Below are positions 43,591 to 52,691 of a stretch of 64,000 nucleotides of DNA, piece after piece. The notes under the pieces are model-generated. The model was not told where the DNA came from. It ran no database searches and was given only the letters and a program-made list of their open reading frames with translations. The translations under genes and the position numbers were made by a program. Within the stretch, counting starts at the first letter, position 1; every line of letters starts with the position of its first letter. Source of the DNA: Lentzea aerocolonigenes (GTDB taxonomy: Bacteria; Actinomycetota; Actinomycetes; Mycobacteriales; Pseudonocardiaceae); the NCBI RefSeq assembly GCF_000974445.1, contig NZ_BBOJ01000002.1:124001-188000 (forward strand), written 5' to 3'.

Positions 43591-43731
43591 GTGATCGATT
43601 CGGTTGCGCAGCTGTGAAATTGCCGGTCGGCAAAGATTCGGCGAACCACCTAGACGTGAACGCCGTTCATGTACCACCTTCGGCCTCGCAAGCCTCTCCG
43701 CAACCCTGCTCCCCCGGAATCGAGGCCGCTG

Positions 43732-44478
43732 TTGAGGAAACTCCTACCCGCGCTGGCCGGCGCACTCCTGATCACCGCCCTGCTCCCCGGTGTCGCGCTG
43801 GCCGACCCGCCGCAGGCCATCCCCGCCAACTTCACGGCGGAGGACGGCAAGTGGCAGCCGGCGTTCGACTACGACGGCGACGGCTGCTACCCGACCCCGG
43901 CGATCTCGCCGACCGGTCAGGTGGCCGGGGGCCTGAAGAACTCGGGCGCGCTCAACGGCCAGTGCCACGACAGGTCCGACCTGGACAACACCAACTCCTA
44001 CAGCCGTTCCAAGTGCAACAACGGCTGGTGCGCCTACCTGTACGACCTGTACTTCGAGAAGGACCAGGCCGTGCCGGGCTGGGACTGCTGCGGGCACCGG
44101 CACGACATCGAGCACGTGGTCATCTGGGTGCAGAACGACGTGGCCCAGTACGTCTCGACGTCGGCGCACGGCAAGTTCAACACCTACTCGCGTGACAAGG
44201 TGGCCTGGGAAGGCACCCACGCGAAGATCATCTACCACAAGGACGGCGCCAGCACGCACTGCTTCCGCCTGGCCGGCTTCAACGAGCAGGCGGAGAACCA
44301 CTACGGGGTCTACCAGTACCCCGCGCTGGTCAGCTGGGACCGGTTCCCGGCCGGAGTGCGCGACATCCTCGTGAACGCGAACTTCGGCAGCGCCTCGCTG
44401 GCGATCAAGGACAGCGCGTTCAACTACAACCTAGGCAACGCCAAGCCCGCCGGGATCCCGTTCGACCCGAACGCGTAA
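43732..44478 (+). CDS. Secreted NPP1 (necrosis-inducing, NLP-type) family protein
   Basis: The mature protein has the NLP pattern: DYDGDGCYPTPAIS, GHRHDIEHVVIWV (heptapeptide GHRHDWE with Trp replaced by Ile), YQYPALVSWDRFPAGVRDILVNANFG in parts. NLPs are secreted toxins that bind plant sphingolipids and lyse dicot cells; some are non-toxic. TTG 43732 with GAGG six bases upstream gives a normal signal peptide (LRKLLPALAGALLITALLPGVALA); ATG 43669 would add 21 residues without a ribosome site. Mature length about 225 fits the family. The plant-wall enzymes in the same window make a plant-directed role reasonable, but activity is not assured. Confidence 0.85.
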   Translation: MRKLLPALAGALLITALLPGVALADPPQAIPANFTAEDGKWQPAFDYDGDGCYPTPAISPTGQVAGGLKNSGALNGQCHDRSDLDNTNSYSRSKCNNGWCAYLYDLYFEKDQAVPGWDCCGHRHDIEHVVIWVQNDVAQYVSTSAHGKFNTYSRDKVAWEGTHAKIIYHKDGASTHCFRLAGFNEQAENHYGVYQYPALVSWDRFPAGVRDILVNANFGSASLAIKDSAFNYNLGNAKPAGIPFDPNA

Positions 44479-44481
44479 GGC

Positions 44482-45153
44482 CTACTTGGCCACGCGGTTC
44501 AGCCATTCGGCCAGGAGGGCCCGTTCCGCTGGAGACAGCATCAGGGGCGGGTCCTCCTCCAGTGCCACGCGCAACGCGATCGCGCGGCTCGGGATGTCGG
44601 TCGGCTCGTCCGGCAGCACGTCCGTCGTGATCGCCCTGATCACCTGCTCGCGCGAGAACGTGATCAGCTCCAGATCCCGTTCCTCCTCCGGCGTCGCGAT
44701 CAGCGACAGCACGACACCCATTCCCGCCGCGTGCACGAACTGCGCGGCCTGCTCGACCGGGACCGTCAACCGGCCCACCGCCGCGATGCGGCTGATGATC
44801 TCGCGGAGCATCGCGTCCGCCTCCAGCCGCGCCTCACGCTTGCGCGGCTCGCCGTACATCAGCAGGTAGAACGCGGGCCGCGCCAGGCCGAAGCCGATGT
44901 GCAGCTCCCAGCCCCGGCGCAGGTCGTCGACCGGGTTGTCGCTGGCGCCCATCGCGTGCTTGGTCGCGAGGTAGTCGGAGAAGCCGTAGGCGGCCACGGC
45001 GTCGAGAAGGCCGTCCTTGTCCCCGAACAGCCGGTACAGCGTCGGCGCCTGCACGCCCGCCGCGGACGCCACCGCGCGGGTGGAGACGGCCTCCTTGCCG
45101 CCGTCGATCAGCAGCTCGGCCGCGGCCTTCACCAACCGCTCCCTCGTGTCCAT
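44482..45153 (-). CDS. TetR-family transcriptional regulator
   Basis: The 223-residue protein starts MDTRERLVKAAAELLIDGGKEAVSTRAVASAAGVQAPTLYRLFGDK in parts, a standard TetR helix-turn-helix; ATG 45174 upstream in frame is less likely. The C-terminal ligand domain begins near residue 65. It is divergent from two SDR genes, with half-sites CGATAAC (45161-45167) and GTTATCG (45213-45219) between the starts. It probably represses the SDR operon. Confidence 0.9.
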   Translation of the reverse strand: MDTRERLVKAAAELLIDGGKEAVSTRAVASAAGVQAPTLYRLFGDKDGLLDAVAAYGFSDYLATKHAMGASDNPVDDLRRGWELHIGFGLARPAFYLLMYGEPRKREARLEADAMLREIISRIAAVGRLTVPVEQAAQFVHAAGMGVVLSLIATPEEERDLELITFSREQVIRAITTDVLPDEPTDIPSRAIALRVALEEDPPLMLSPAERALLAEWLNRVAK

Positions 45154-45160
45154 GTAACGA

Positions 45161-45219
45161 CGATAACACATCATGGGTAGCGGTGATTCGATATCAGTGC
45201 TACGTTGATTGCGTTATCG
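45161..45219. promoter_or_regulatory. Spaced inverted half-sites between TetR and SDR genes
   Basis: CGATAAC at 45161-45167 and its complement GTTATCG at 45213-45219 lie symmetrically in the divergent intergenic region. A TetR operator is likely in this stretch; these half-sites are candidates. Confidence 0.35.
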
Positions 45220-45246
45220 ACGGAAACACCAGCTAGGAGCATCGAC

Positions 45247-45972
45247 ATGACTCGCGTTGCGATCGTCACCGGCGGATCGAGGGGCATCGGACGGGCAGCC
45301 GCCGAGCGTCTCGCCGCGGACGGAACGGCCGTCGTCATCGTGTACGCCGGCAACAAGACAGAGGCCGACTCGGCCGTCGAGGGCATCAGGGCGGCCGGCG
45401 GCCAGGCCGTCGCCGCACAGGCCGACGTCGCGGACGAGGTGGCCGTCGCCGCCGCGTTCGACCTGGCCGAGCAGACCTTCGGCGGCGTGGACGTCGTCGT
45501 GAACTCCGCCGGGATCATGCCGCTCGGCACGGTCGCGGACATGGACCTCGAGGTGTTCGACCGGGTCCAGCGCACCAACGGGCGCGGCACGTTCGTGGTG
45601 GCTCAGCAGGCCGCGCGCAGGGTGCGCGACGGCGGCGCGATCATCAACGTCTCGTCGTCGGTCGTGGGTCTGCGCTTCCCCCAGTACGGCGCCTACGCGA
45701 TGTCCAAGGGCGGCGTCGAGGCGCTGACGCTGATCCTCGCCCGCGAGCTGCGCGGCCGCGACATCACCGTGAACGTCGTCGCGCCCGGCCCCACCGCCAC
45801 GGCCCTGTTCCTGGAGGGCAAGGACGCGGCCACGATCGACACCCTCGCGAAGCAGGCGCCGCTCGAGCGCATCGGCTCGCCCGGCGACATCGCCGAGGTC
45901 ATCTCGTTCCTCGCGGGCCCGGCCCGCTGGATCAACGGCCAGACCATTCGTGCGAACGGAGGCATCATCTGA
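45247..45972 (+). CDS. SDR family oxidoreductase (FabG-like)
   Basis: The 241-residue protein starts MTRVAIVTGGSRGIGRAAA with TAGGAG upstream; an extension to 45205 has no ribosome site and overlaps the operator region. It has the TGGSRGIG cofactor loop, NSAG, catalytic Ser in VSSSV and YGAYAMSKGG (Tyr-x3-Lys). It is a classical NAD(P)-dependent SDR acting on an unknown carbonyl or alcohol. The next SDR gene overlaps its stop by one base. Confidence 0.92.
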   Translation: MTRVAIVTGGSRGIGRAAAERLAADGTAVVIVYAGNKTEADSAVEGIRAAGGQAVAAQADVADEVAVAAAFDLAEQTFGGVDVVVNSAGIMPLGTVADMDLEVFDRVQRTNGRGTFVVAQQAARRVRDGGAIINVSSSVVGLRFPQYGAYAMSKGGVEALTLILARELRGRDITVNVVAPGPTATALFLEGKDAATIDTLAKQAPLERIGSPGDIAEVISFLAGPARWINGQTIRANGGII

Positions 45973-46844
45973 TGGGCAAGGTCATCGTCGTCACGGGAGC
46001 GTCCAGCGGTTTCGGCGCTCTGGCGGTGCGGGCACTGGCGCGCGCCGGGCACACCGTCTACGCGGGCATGCGCGAGACCACCGGCCGCAACGCCCCCGCC
46101 GTCGCCGAGCTCGGCGCGTTCGGTGCCGAGAACGGCGTCGACGTCCACGCCGTCGAGCTCGACGTGCAGTCGCAATCGTCGGCCGACGCGGCGATCGAGC
46201 TGATCATCGCCGAGCAGGGACGGCTGGACGTTGTCGTGCACAACGCAGGCCACATGGTCACCGGCCCGGCCGAGGCGTTCACACCGGAGCAGTACGCGGC
46301 TTTGTACGACGTCAACGTCCTCGGCACCCAACGCGTCAACCGCGCCGCCTTGCCGCACCTGCGCTCACAACGCTCCGGGCACGTCGTGTGGGTGGGTTCC
46401 TCGTCGACGCGCGGCGGCACTCCCCCGTACCTCGCGCCGTACTTCGCGGCCAAGGCGGCGATGGACGCGGTCGCGGTCTCCTACCGCGCGGAGCTGCTGC
46501 GGTTCGGCATCGAGACCACGATCGTCGTGCCGGGCGCGTTCACCCACGGCACCAACCACTTCGCGCACAGCGGCAGCCCGGCCGACGACGAGGTCGCCGC
46601 CGCCTACGAGGAGCTCTATCCCGGCCTCATGGACCAGGTCGGCGCCCGTCTCGCCGAGCTGGAGCCCGCCTGGGCCTCTGTTTCAGCCGTAGCTGAAGCA
46701 ATCGTGGACGTCGTGAATGCTTCGAAGCCGCCGTTCCGCGTACACGTCGACCCGTCCGACGACGGCGCGGAGGTCGTGAACAAGGTTGCGGACCGGGTGC
46801 GCAGCGAGTTCCTGCGCCGAGTGGAACTCGCGGACCTGATCTGA
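45972..46844 (+). CDS. SDR family oxidoreductase
   Basis: The 290-residue protein begins MGKVIVVTGASSGFGALAV; ATG shares one base with the upstream stop (TGATG). It has NAGH, VGSSS and the PYFAAKAAMD catalytic Tyr-x3-Lys. It is distinct from its neighbour (classical long C-terminus). Its last 18 residues (ADRVRSEFLRRVELADLI) are repeated almost exactly in a short open frame just downstream. Confidence 0.92.
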   Translation: MGKVIVVTGASSGFGALAVRALARAGHTVYAGMRETTGRNAPAVAELGAFGAENGVDVHAVELDVQSQSSADAAIELIIAEQGRLDVVVHNAGHMVTGPAEAFTPEQYAALYDVNVLGTQRVNRAALPHLRSQRSGHVVWVGSSSTRGGTPPYLAPYFAAKAAMDAVAVSYRAELLRFGIETTIVVPGAFTHGTNHFAHSGSPADDEVAAAYEELYPGLMDQVGARLAELEPAWASVSAVAEAIVDVVNASKPPFRVHVDPSDDGAEVVNKVADRVRSEFLRRVELADLI

Positions 46845-46925
46845 CGGCCATGAACAACGCGGACACTGTGGCGGACCGGGTGCGCAGCGAGTTCCTGCGC
46901 CGAGTGGAATTCGCAGACCTGATCT
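46788..46925. repeat. 55-bp direct repeat at the end of the second SDR gene
   Basis: Copies 46788-46842 and 46871-46925 differ at two positions (AACTCGCGG versus AATTCGCAG). The first encodes the SDR C-terminus, the second ends in its own stop TAG. The centre-to-centre distance is 83 bp. Confidence 0.9.
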
Positions 46926-46927
46926 AG
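46850..46927 (+). pseudogene. 25-codon frame duplicating the SDR C-terminus
   Basis: ATG 46850 opens a frame MNNADTVADRVRSEFLRRVE plus FADLI that ends at TAG 46927. All but the first seven residues copy the end of the preceding SDR. It is best read as the 3' remnant of a tandem SDR duplicate whose body was deleted, or a slipped duplication. No ribosome site is evident, so expression is doubtful. Confidence 0.6.
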
Positions 46928-46935
46928 CAGTACAT

Positions 46936-47655
46936 CTAGCCAGCGGCGAGGAGCGCGGACACGGTCACGAACCGGAAACCGCGTTCCTTCAGCTTCTGGA
47001 TGATCGGCTTCAGGGCCCGCCGCGTCTGGTCGCGGCTCGCGTACATGGGGTGCAGCAGGATGATCGAACCCGGCTTGGTCTGCCGAAGGACGTCCTGCTC
47101 GATCTTCTGCGCGGACGGCGTGCCCTCGGAGTCGGGTTCCACGTCCCACATGATCGTCTTGCGGCCGTGCTCGCTGAGGTAGTGCGGCAACGCGAAGAGC
47201 TTCTTGCCGTTGGGCGGCCGGAAGTGGATGTCGCCGCGGTAGCCGGTCTCGCGGATCTTCGCGTCGGTGTCCTCGATCTCCCTGGCCGCTGTGGAGGGCA
47301 GCACGCCGACCATCCGCTGGTGGTTGTACGTGTGGTTGCCGATCTCGTGCCCGGCCTGCGCGATCTTGCGGCCGAGGTCGGGGTGCTTCGCGAGGTCGCG
47401 GCCCATGAGGAAGAACGTGGCCTGGACCTGTTCCGCTGCCAGGGTGTCGAGGACCTGTTGGGCGCCGGCGGGGTCGGGGCCGTCGTCGAACGTCAGCGCG
47501 ACGATCTTGTCGGTGGTCTCGACGCGGTCGACCAGTTCACCGAAGAACTGGAAGGTGCGGGAGCTGCTGACGTTCCACAGGCCGACGGCGGCGGTGAGCA
47601 CCACGACGAGACCGACCGCGGTGATGATCGTTGGCTTGCGGCGCAACCACTTCAT
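46936..47655 (-). CDS. Membrane-anchored polysaccharide deacetylase (NodB domain)
   Basis: The 239-residue protein has an N-terminal signal anchor (TIITAVGLVVVLTAAVGLW) and a NodB domain with TFDDGPDP (catalytic base and metal Asp), GNHTYNH (metal His pair), RPPNGKK and the C-terminal IILLHPMY. It should de-N-acetylate or deacetylate a wall or extracellular polysaccharide. ATG 47655 overlaps the MOSC gene stop (ATGA). It is the last gene of a minus-strand run with MOSC, MsrA and AI-2E genes. Confidence 0.9.
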   Translation of the reverse strand: MKWLRRKPTIITAVGLVVVLTAAVGLWNVSSSRTFQFFGELVDRVETTDKIVALTFDDGPDPAGAQQVLDTLAAEQVQATFFLMGRDLAKHPDLGRKIAQAGHEIGNHTYNHQRMVGVLPSTAAREIEDTDAKIRETGYRGDIHFRPPNGKKLFALPHYLSEHGRKTIMWDVEPDSEGTPSAQKIEQDVLRQTKPGSIILLHPMYASRDQTRRALKPIIQKLKERGFRFVTVSALLAAG

Positions 47656-48149
47656 GCGCCCACTATGGTCAACGCGGCGACGCCGGCGCGCAGCACCCCG
47701 TCGTCGAGCGGCACGCAGCGGATGCCGCCCTTGCCCCGCAACGCCTTGAACGCGCCGGGCGCGATGACCGCGTCCATCCAGGCACACGGGTTCGCCGGCC
47801 GGTGGACCTCGAACCGCACCGGCCCGTCACCGGTGTCGAGGCTGAACACCGTGCCACGAGCGAGGGAGTCGACGTCGAACCCGCGCACGACCACGTTGCG
47901 CCGTGCCACCAGCGGGTCCACCGGCCACGGGTCGAGCGACTCGGCCGCGATCACCGTGACCGCCGCGTTGCGGTGGGCGGAGTGGTTGAAGTACCGGTCG
48001 CCGACGATGCCCAGCCCCGCCCGCAGTTCCACGTGGTCACGCGAAACGGGCCCGGGATCGGGACGAGGGCCGTCCGACGGACGGCCCTCGTAGGCGTGCA
48101 CGGGTGAGACGTGCAGCGCGACGATCTCTACCTCTCGCCGAGCTGCCAT
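47652..48149 (-). CDS. MOSC-domain protein
   Basis: The 165-residue protein shows the MOSC pattern: [22 protein letters not shown], then [23 protein letters not shown] in parts with the conserved cysteine. MOSC proteins carry sulfur from cofactor sulfurases or bind molybdenum cofactor. ATG 48149 overlaps the MsrA 3' end by 22 bases. Its substrate is unknown. Confidence 0.88.
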   Translation of the reverse strand: MAARREVEIVALHVSPVHAYEGRPSDGPRPDPGPVSRDHVELRAGLGIVGDRYFNHSAHRNAAVTVIAAESLDPWPVDPLVARRNVVVRGFDVDSLARGTVFSLDTGDGPVRFEVHRPANPCAWMDAVIAPGAFKALRGKGGIRCVPLDDGVLRAGVAALTIVGA

Positions 48150-48625
48150 TCCGGCCTCACGTAGTGGCACGTGTAACCGTTGGGGTACCGCTCCAGGTAG
48201 TCCTGGTGCTCCGGCTCGGCCTCCCAGAAGTCCGTTGCCTGCGTCACCTCGGTGACGACCTTGCCCGGCCACTTCCCGGAGGCGTCGACGTCCGCGATCG
48301 TCTCCTCCGCGACCTGCTTCTGCGCGTCGTCGGTGTAGAAGATCGCCGAACGGTAGCTGGCGCCGATGTCGTTGCCCTGGCGGTTGCGGGTCGACGGGTC
48401 GTGGATCTGGAAGAAGAACTCCAGGATCTGCCGGTAGCTCAGCCGGGCCGGATCGAACACGATCTCGATCGCCTCGGCGTGGTTGCCGTGGCGGCGGTAC
48501 GTGGCGTTGGGCGTGCTGGGGTCGCCGGTGTAGCCGACGCGGGTGGAGACGACTCCGGGGTGGCGGCGGAACAGGTCCTGCATGCCCCAGAAGCAGCCGC
48601 CCGCGAGAACAGCCTTCTCCGTCAC
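48128..48625 (-). CDS. msrA: Peptide methionine (S)-S-oxide reductase
   Basis: The 165-residue enzyme reduces methionine-S-sulfoxide in proteins. It has catalytic GGCFWG (Cys11), [25 protein letters not shown] in parts, and the C-terminal YHVRPEW-like end (CHYVRPEW). GTG 48625 is chosen because AGAGGAG lies seven bases upstream; ATG 48652 has no ribosome site and sits at the stop of the AI-2E gene. It is a usual partner of other repair genes but here is flanked by MOSC. Confidence 0.95.
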   Translation of the reverse strand: MTEKAVLAGGCFWGMQDLFRRHPGVVSTRVGYTGDPSTPNATYRRHGNHAEAIEIVFDPARLSYRQILEFFFQIHDPSTRNRQGNDIGASYRSAIFYTDDAQKQVAEETIADVDASGKWPGKVVTEVTQATDFWEAEPEHQDYLERYPNGYTCHYVRPEWQLGER

Positions 48626-48648
48626 AGTGGTTCTCCTCTGTTCGGTGT

Positions 48649-49794
48649 TCATTCAGGAGAACGTTCGGTCTCTGCCGGTTCATCCCCGTCGAGTTGTGAC
48701 GTATCCATTACGGGCACTGACCTGGCCTCGATGACCTCACCCAGGTAGCGCACCACGACGGCCACCGCCGCGGCAACCGGTACGGAGAAGAACGCGCCCG
48801 CGATGCCGTACAGCGACGTGCCCGCGGTGACCACGAGCAGCACGACCGCCGCGTGCAGGCGCAGGCTGCGCGACTGCAGGATGGGCTGCAGCACGTTGCC
48901 CTCGACCTGCTGCACCACGATGACGATCACCAGCATGATGATCGCCGTGGTCAGGCCGTTGCTGACCAACGCGACCAGCACGGCCAGCGCGCCGGCGATG
49001 AACGCGCCGACGATCGGGATGAAGCCGCCGAGGAACGTGAGCGCCGCCAGCGGAATCGCGAGCGGGACGCCGAGGATGACCAGTCCGAGGCCGATGAAGA
49101 CCGCGTCGATCAGCGACACGACGGCCTGGCTGCGGATGAAGCTGCCGAGCGTGACCCAGACCCGCTCCAGCACGGTGGTGACGTGGCCGCCCGCGCGCTC
49201 ACCGATCACGCCGCGCAGCCACGGCGTGAACCGGGCGCCGTCCTTGACGAAGAAGAACGCCAGCAGCAGCGCGACCAGCCCGGTCACGACGCCGGACGTC
49301 ACCGCGCCCGCCCCGGTGAGCAGCCCGCTGGCGATCGACCCGATGCTCGACCTGAGCTGGTCGACGCCCTGGGCGATCAGCCGGTCGAGGTCGGTGTCGC
49401 GCAGGTTGAGCGGCGGCCCACCGGCCCAGTTCTGCAGCTGCGTGATGGCGTCCTGCGCGCTCTCCGCGATCTCCGGCACACCGGACGCGATCGACGACGA
49501 GATCGCCGCGATCACACCGACCAGCACCGCGAGCCCCAGGACCAGCACGATCGACGCCGCCAGTGCCGAGTTCAGCCCCTTCGACATGAGCCACCGGGCG
49601 GGCGGCCACAGCACCGTGGTGATCAGCAGGCCGAGCAGCACGGGCATGACGACCACCCACAGCTGCCCGATCAGCCAGAACACCATCCACAAGCCGAGCA
49701 CGGCCAGCGCCGTCCGCAGACTCCACCGCGCGAGCCAGCTGATGCCGTGCCCGATGGCCTCACCCTTGTCCGCCCACCTGCGTTCCCGTTCCAC
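48649..49794 (-). CDS. AI-2E family transporter (PerM-like)
   Basis: The 381-residue protein starts at GTG 49794 and has seven or eight membrane helices with the family core [37 protein letters not shown] in parts and [23 protein letters not shown] in parts. AI-2E proteins include sodium/proton antiporters and putative autoinducer exporters; the name does not prove autoinducer export. The last codons lie next to the MsrA gene. Confidence 0.92.
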   Translation of the reverse strand: MERERRWADKGEAIGHGISWLARWSLRTALAVLGLWMVFWLIGQLWVVVMPVLLGLLITTVLWPPARWLMSKGLNSALAASIVLVLGLAVLVGVIAAISSSIASGVPEIAESAQDAITQLQNWAGGPPLNLRDTDLDRLIAQGVDQLRSSIGSIASGLLTGAGAVTSGVVTGLVALLLAFFFVKDGARFTPWLRGVIGERAGGHVTTVLERVWVTLGSFIRSQAVVSLIDAVFIGLGLVILGVPLAIPLAALTFLGGFIPIVGAFIAGALAVLVALVSNGLTTAIIMLVIVIVVQQVEGNVLQPILQSRSLRLHAAVVLLVVTAGTSLYGIAGAFFSVPVAAAVAVVVRYLGEVIEARSVPVMDTSQLDGDEPAETERSPE

Positions 49795-49847
49795 GCCGCA
49801 CAGTCTGTCGTGATCTAGCCCGAACGGGTGGCAGACATGCGGCAGCG

Positions 49848-50255
49848 TTACGACTTCGAGCCGCTCGGCCCCCAGAACGCGTCCTCTTCGGCGGGGTCGG
49901 CGGTGAACAGCCACACCTCCGCCACCTTGCCGCCGTCGACGCGCATCACGTCGACGCCGACCCCGTCCATCTCGGCCCCGGAACGCTTGCCGCTCCACTG
50001 CACGGACGCCGCGACGACGTCACCGTTCACCATCAACGGAGCGTTGCGCCGCAACGAAAAGGTGCCCTCGGACACGCTCATCATGCCGCCGATCATCGCG
50101 CCGACGGCCTCGCTGCCGCGGTGCACGCCGGAGAACTGGTTGTCGCCCGGCTGGTGCCACACGACGTCGTCGGCGAACTGGGCGGCGACGGTGGCGAAGT
50201 CACCGGACTCGAGAGCCTCGAAGTAGGTGGTGATGACGGCGAGCGGGGTGGTCAT
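49848..50255 (-). CDS. SnoaL/NTF2-like protein
   Basis: The 135-residue protein starts at ATG 50255 behind AAAAGGAGA. It has the cone-shaped NTF2-like pattern ITTYFEALESGDFATVAAQFADDVVWHQPG in parts, a small-molecule pocket fold used by SnoaL-type cyclases and limonene epoxide hydrolases and by many detoxification proteins. It is divergent from the HxlR regulator 50330, which probably controls it. Substrate unknown. Confidence 0.85.
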   Translation of the reverse strand: MTTPLAVITTYFEALESGDFATVAAQFADDVVWHQPGDNQFSGVHRGSEAVGAMIGGMMSVSEGTFSLRRNAPLMVNGDVVAASVQWSGKRSGAEMDGVGVDVMRVDGGKVAEVWLFTADPAEEDAFWGPSGSKS

Positions 50256-50293
50256 GGTTTCTCCTTTTCGCTGGTGTTGCCCTATGCTCACCT

Positions 50294-50322
50294 TTAGTAA
50301 CCAATTACCTCAACGTAACTAA
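50294..50322. promoter_or_regulatory. Imperfect inverted repeat in the SnoaL-HxlR divergent region
   Basis: TTAGTAAC (50294-50301) and GTAACTAA (50315-50322) form a 7-of-8 inverted repeat between the two starts, in unusually AT-rich DNA. It is a likely binding site of the HxlR protein. Confidence 0.4.
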
Positions 50323-50329
50323 TGGACGG

Positions 50330-50725
50330 ATGTTCGCCATGTCACAGCCCTTGGTCTCGCCGGACCACTGGAACGTGCTGGCGTCGACCTGCCCCTCCCG
50401 CACAAGCCTCGCCCGCATCGCCAACAAGTGGACGGCGATGGCAGTGTCGGTGCTGGGCAACGGACGTCTGCGGTTCGGTGACCTGAAGACGCGGCTCGAG
50501 GGCATCAGCGGCAAGGTGCTGACGGAGACGCTCAGGGACCTGGAGCGCGACGGGCTGGTGACGCGGCACGTGCACGCCGAGGTCCCGCCGCGGGTGGAGT
50601 ACGAGCTGACGCCGCTCGGGCTCACACTGCACGAGCCGTTGCTGGCGTTGTGCCGGTGGGCGGAGGAGCACATCGCCGAGGTGCTGGTGAACCGCGAGAA
50701 CTACGACTCGCTCAAGCAGGTGTGA
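50330..50725 (+). CDS. HxlR-family transcriptional regulator
   Basis: The 131-residue winged-helix protein has a conserved N-terminal cysteine (TCPSR) as used by redox- or aldehyde-sensing members, then NKWTAMAVSVLGNGRLRFGDLK and ISGKVLTETLRDLERDGLV. ATG 50330 or ATG 50339 may be the start. It is divergent from the SnoaL-like gene. Its end overlaps the convergent monooxygenase gene by 14 bases. Confidence 0.9.
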   Translation: MFAMSQPLVSPDHWNVLASTCPSRTSLARIANKWTAMAVSVLGNGRLRFGDLKTRLEGISGKVLTETLRDLERDGLVTRHVHAEVPPRVEYELTPLGLTLHEPLLALCRWAEEHIAEVLVNRENYDSLKQV

Positions 50726-51866
50726 GCACGCCCTCGACGTCCGGCATCACCGAGCCGCGGATCAACCCCCGCACCACCGGCAGCCCCGACAGCCGGAAAG
50801 CCAGGTCGCGCAACGAGATCCGCCACCGCGACGACGGCGCCATCCAGCCGATGAACCGCCGCCCGAACTCCTGGGTGTGCTCCACGGCGGGCTTCATCCG
50901 CGCCTGGTAGCGGCCGAACGCGCCCTCGAAGCCACTGGAAAGCTCCTCCGCCAGAACACAGGCGCCCGTCATCGCGAGCGACGCGCCGTGCCCCGCGAAC
51001 AGCGACACCGCCCCGCACGCGTCACCCACCAGGACGACCTTGCCGCGGTGCCACACCGGCATGTCCACTTGGGACACCTCGTCGTAGTAGATGTCGTCCG
51101 GCACAACGGAGAGCAACGACGGCGCCACCCAGCCGAGGTCGCCGAACCGGTCGCGCAGCGCCGCCGCCGGGTCCGCCGGCAAGGTCTGCGACGGGGATCG
51201 GTACAGCATCAGCGCCGCCATCGCACCGTCGCGCACGGCGTAGCAGCCGATCATCCGGTGCGGCACGGTCAGCATCTGGTAGCGGTAGCCGATCCGGGCG
51301 CTCAGCGCGGTGTCCTGGACCGAGAACGCCGCCGTGTGGTGCCCGAGATACCGCACGAACTGCGCCGACGGGCCGAACACCAGCTCACGGACCCGCGAGT
51401 GCACCCCGTCCGCACCCACGACCAGGTCGAAGGCGTCCACCGAACCGTCCGAGAACGTCACGACACCGTCGTCGATCGCAGAAACCGTTGTGCCGTACCG
51501 GATCGAAGCCCGCACGTCGTCCCGGATCACCGACGCCAGGTCGCCGCGGAGGAGGCTGATCACCCCGGACGCGACCGACTCGTACGCCTCGGCGGAGATC
51601 GTGGCGCGCGAGCGGCCGCGGGCGTCCACGCTGGTCACCGACGAGATGGGGGCTCGCCGGGCCTCCAGGGCCGGCAGCAGGCCCATGCGGCGCGCCACCT
51701 CGTGACCGGGGCCGAAGAAATCGATCATGTAGCCGCCCGCGCGGAACGACGACGCCCTCTCCACGACCAGGACGTCCCACCCGGCACGTTCCAGCCACCA
51801 CGCCGTCGCCAGCCCGGCTACTCCCGCTCCCACCACCAACGCTCGTTGGGCGTCCGACTTAGGCAT
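50712..51866 (-). CDS. FAD-dependent monooxygenase (TetX/PHBH type)
   Basis: The 384-residue protein has the FAD-binding GAGVAGLATAWWLERAG (about 13-29), the DG motif DLVVGADGVHSRVREL and the second flavin motif VVLVGDACGAVSLFAGHGASLAMTGA in parts. Such enzymes hydroxylate aromatic or polyketide substrates with NAD(P)H, including drugs. Substrate unknown. ATG 51866 is a firm start. Confidence 0.92.
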   Translation of the reverse strand: MPKSDAQRALVVGAGVAGLATAWWLERAGWDVLVVERASSFRAGGYMIDFFGPGHEVARRMGLLPALEARRAPISSVTSVDARGRSRATISAEAYESVASGVISLLRGDLASVIRDDVRASIRYGTTVSAIDDGVVTFSDGSVDAFDLVVGADGVHSRVRELVFGPSAQFVRYLGHHTAAFSVQDTALSARIGYRYQMLTVPHRMIGCYAVRDGAMAALMLYRSPSQTLPADPAAALRDRFGDLGWVAPSLLSVVPDDIYYDEVSQVDMPVWHRGKVVLVGDACGAVSLFAGHGASLAMTGACVLAEELSSGFEGAFGRYQARMKPAVEHTQEFGRRFIGWMAPSSRWRISLRDLAFRLSGLPVVRGLIRGSVMPDVEGVLTPA

Positions 51867-51881
51867 ATGCCCAATCTAGCA

Positions 51882-52655
51882 TCACGGGTGCATTTTGCGA
51901 CTGCTCCGCCCTCCGCTCCACAGCCAGATCGCGATCGCCGACGCCACCAGCACACCCAGGCCGATCAGACCGTCCGGGACGCCGCCGATGTCCTGCTGCT
52001 GTTGCGGCTGCGAGGTGTTCTGACTGACGACCGGCGCCTGACGAGGAGGTGTCGCGGGAGCGGCAGAGGAAGGTTGCGCCACCAGCGCCAACGGGATCGC
52101 CTTCGTGTCGGCGAAGTCGACCATCCCGGTCGCTTCGAGCACCGTCATGTGGTCGAGCACGGTGTCCATGCAGACCTTGGCGTAGTCGCGGATCGCGGTG
52201 TTGCGTGTGCCGGTGCGCACGGTGGCCAGGAACTTGTAGACGCCGCCGTGCGCGGCGCGCAGCCGGTTCGCGAAGACCTTGTCGAACTCGGCACTGCGCG
52301 CGGGCGCGGCCTGCATCTCGTTCAACCAGCCCTGCTGGTCGGCGTTGGGCTGTGTGGGGAGGTCCACGCCCAGCGTGCGGGCGAGCTGGACGGTCCGCCG
52401 GTCCAGGTCGGCGTGACCTTCGATCAGGTGCCGGCCGGCCTCCTGCACCAGCGGGTTGGCCGACTTCTCCAGGCCCATCCGCCCGGCGGGGCCTTCCCAC
52501 AACCCGGCGAGCGCCACCTTCTGCAACAGGTCGCGCCCGGCCGGTCCCATGGGTCCGAACTGGGTCTGGACGTAGTCGGGGCCCAGGTCCGGCTGCGCGA
52601 ACGCGGACGGGGAGCCGAGCAACACCATCAGCAGTGCGACGAGGAGTATCCGCAT
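51882..52655 (-). CDS. Secreted DUF4142 protein with C-terminal membrane anchor
   Basis: The protein has a signal peptide (MRILLVALLMVLLGSPSAFA), a helical DUF4142 domain (about 25-180) with the ferritin-like pattern, a glutamine-rich linker and one C-terminal membrane helix with a basic tail. DUF4142 proteins are surface proteins of unknown role. ATG 52655 is chosen rather than GTG 52697, because the latter would place the palindrome TTGCACAGTGCAA in the coding region and gives no signal peptide at the start. It is divergent from a MarR gene. Confidence 0.8.
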   Translation of the reverse strand: MRILLVALLMVLLGSPSAFAQPDLGPDYVQTQFGPMGPAGRDLLQKVALAGLWEGPAGRMGLEKSANPLVQEAGRHLIEGHADLDRRTVQLARTLGVDLPTQPNADQQGWLNEMQAAPARSAEFDKVFANRLRAAHGGVYKFLATVRTGTRNTAIRDYAKVCMDTVLDHMTVLEATGMVDFADTKAIPLALVAQPSSAAPATPPRQAPVVSQNTSQPQQQQDIGGVPDGLIGLGVLVASAIAIWLWSGGRSSRKMHP

Positions 52656-52691
52656 GCCGGGAGGTACGGACGGAGCGGGAAGCGCCGACCG

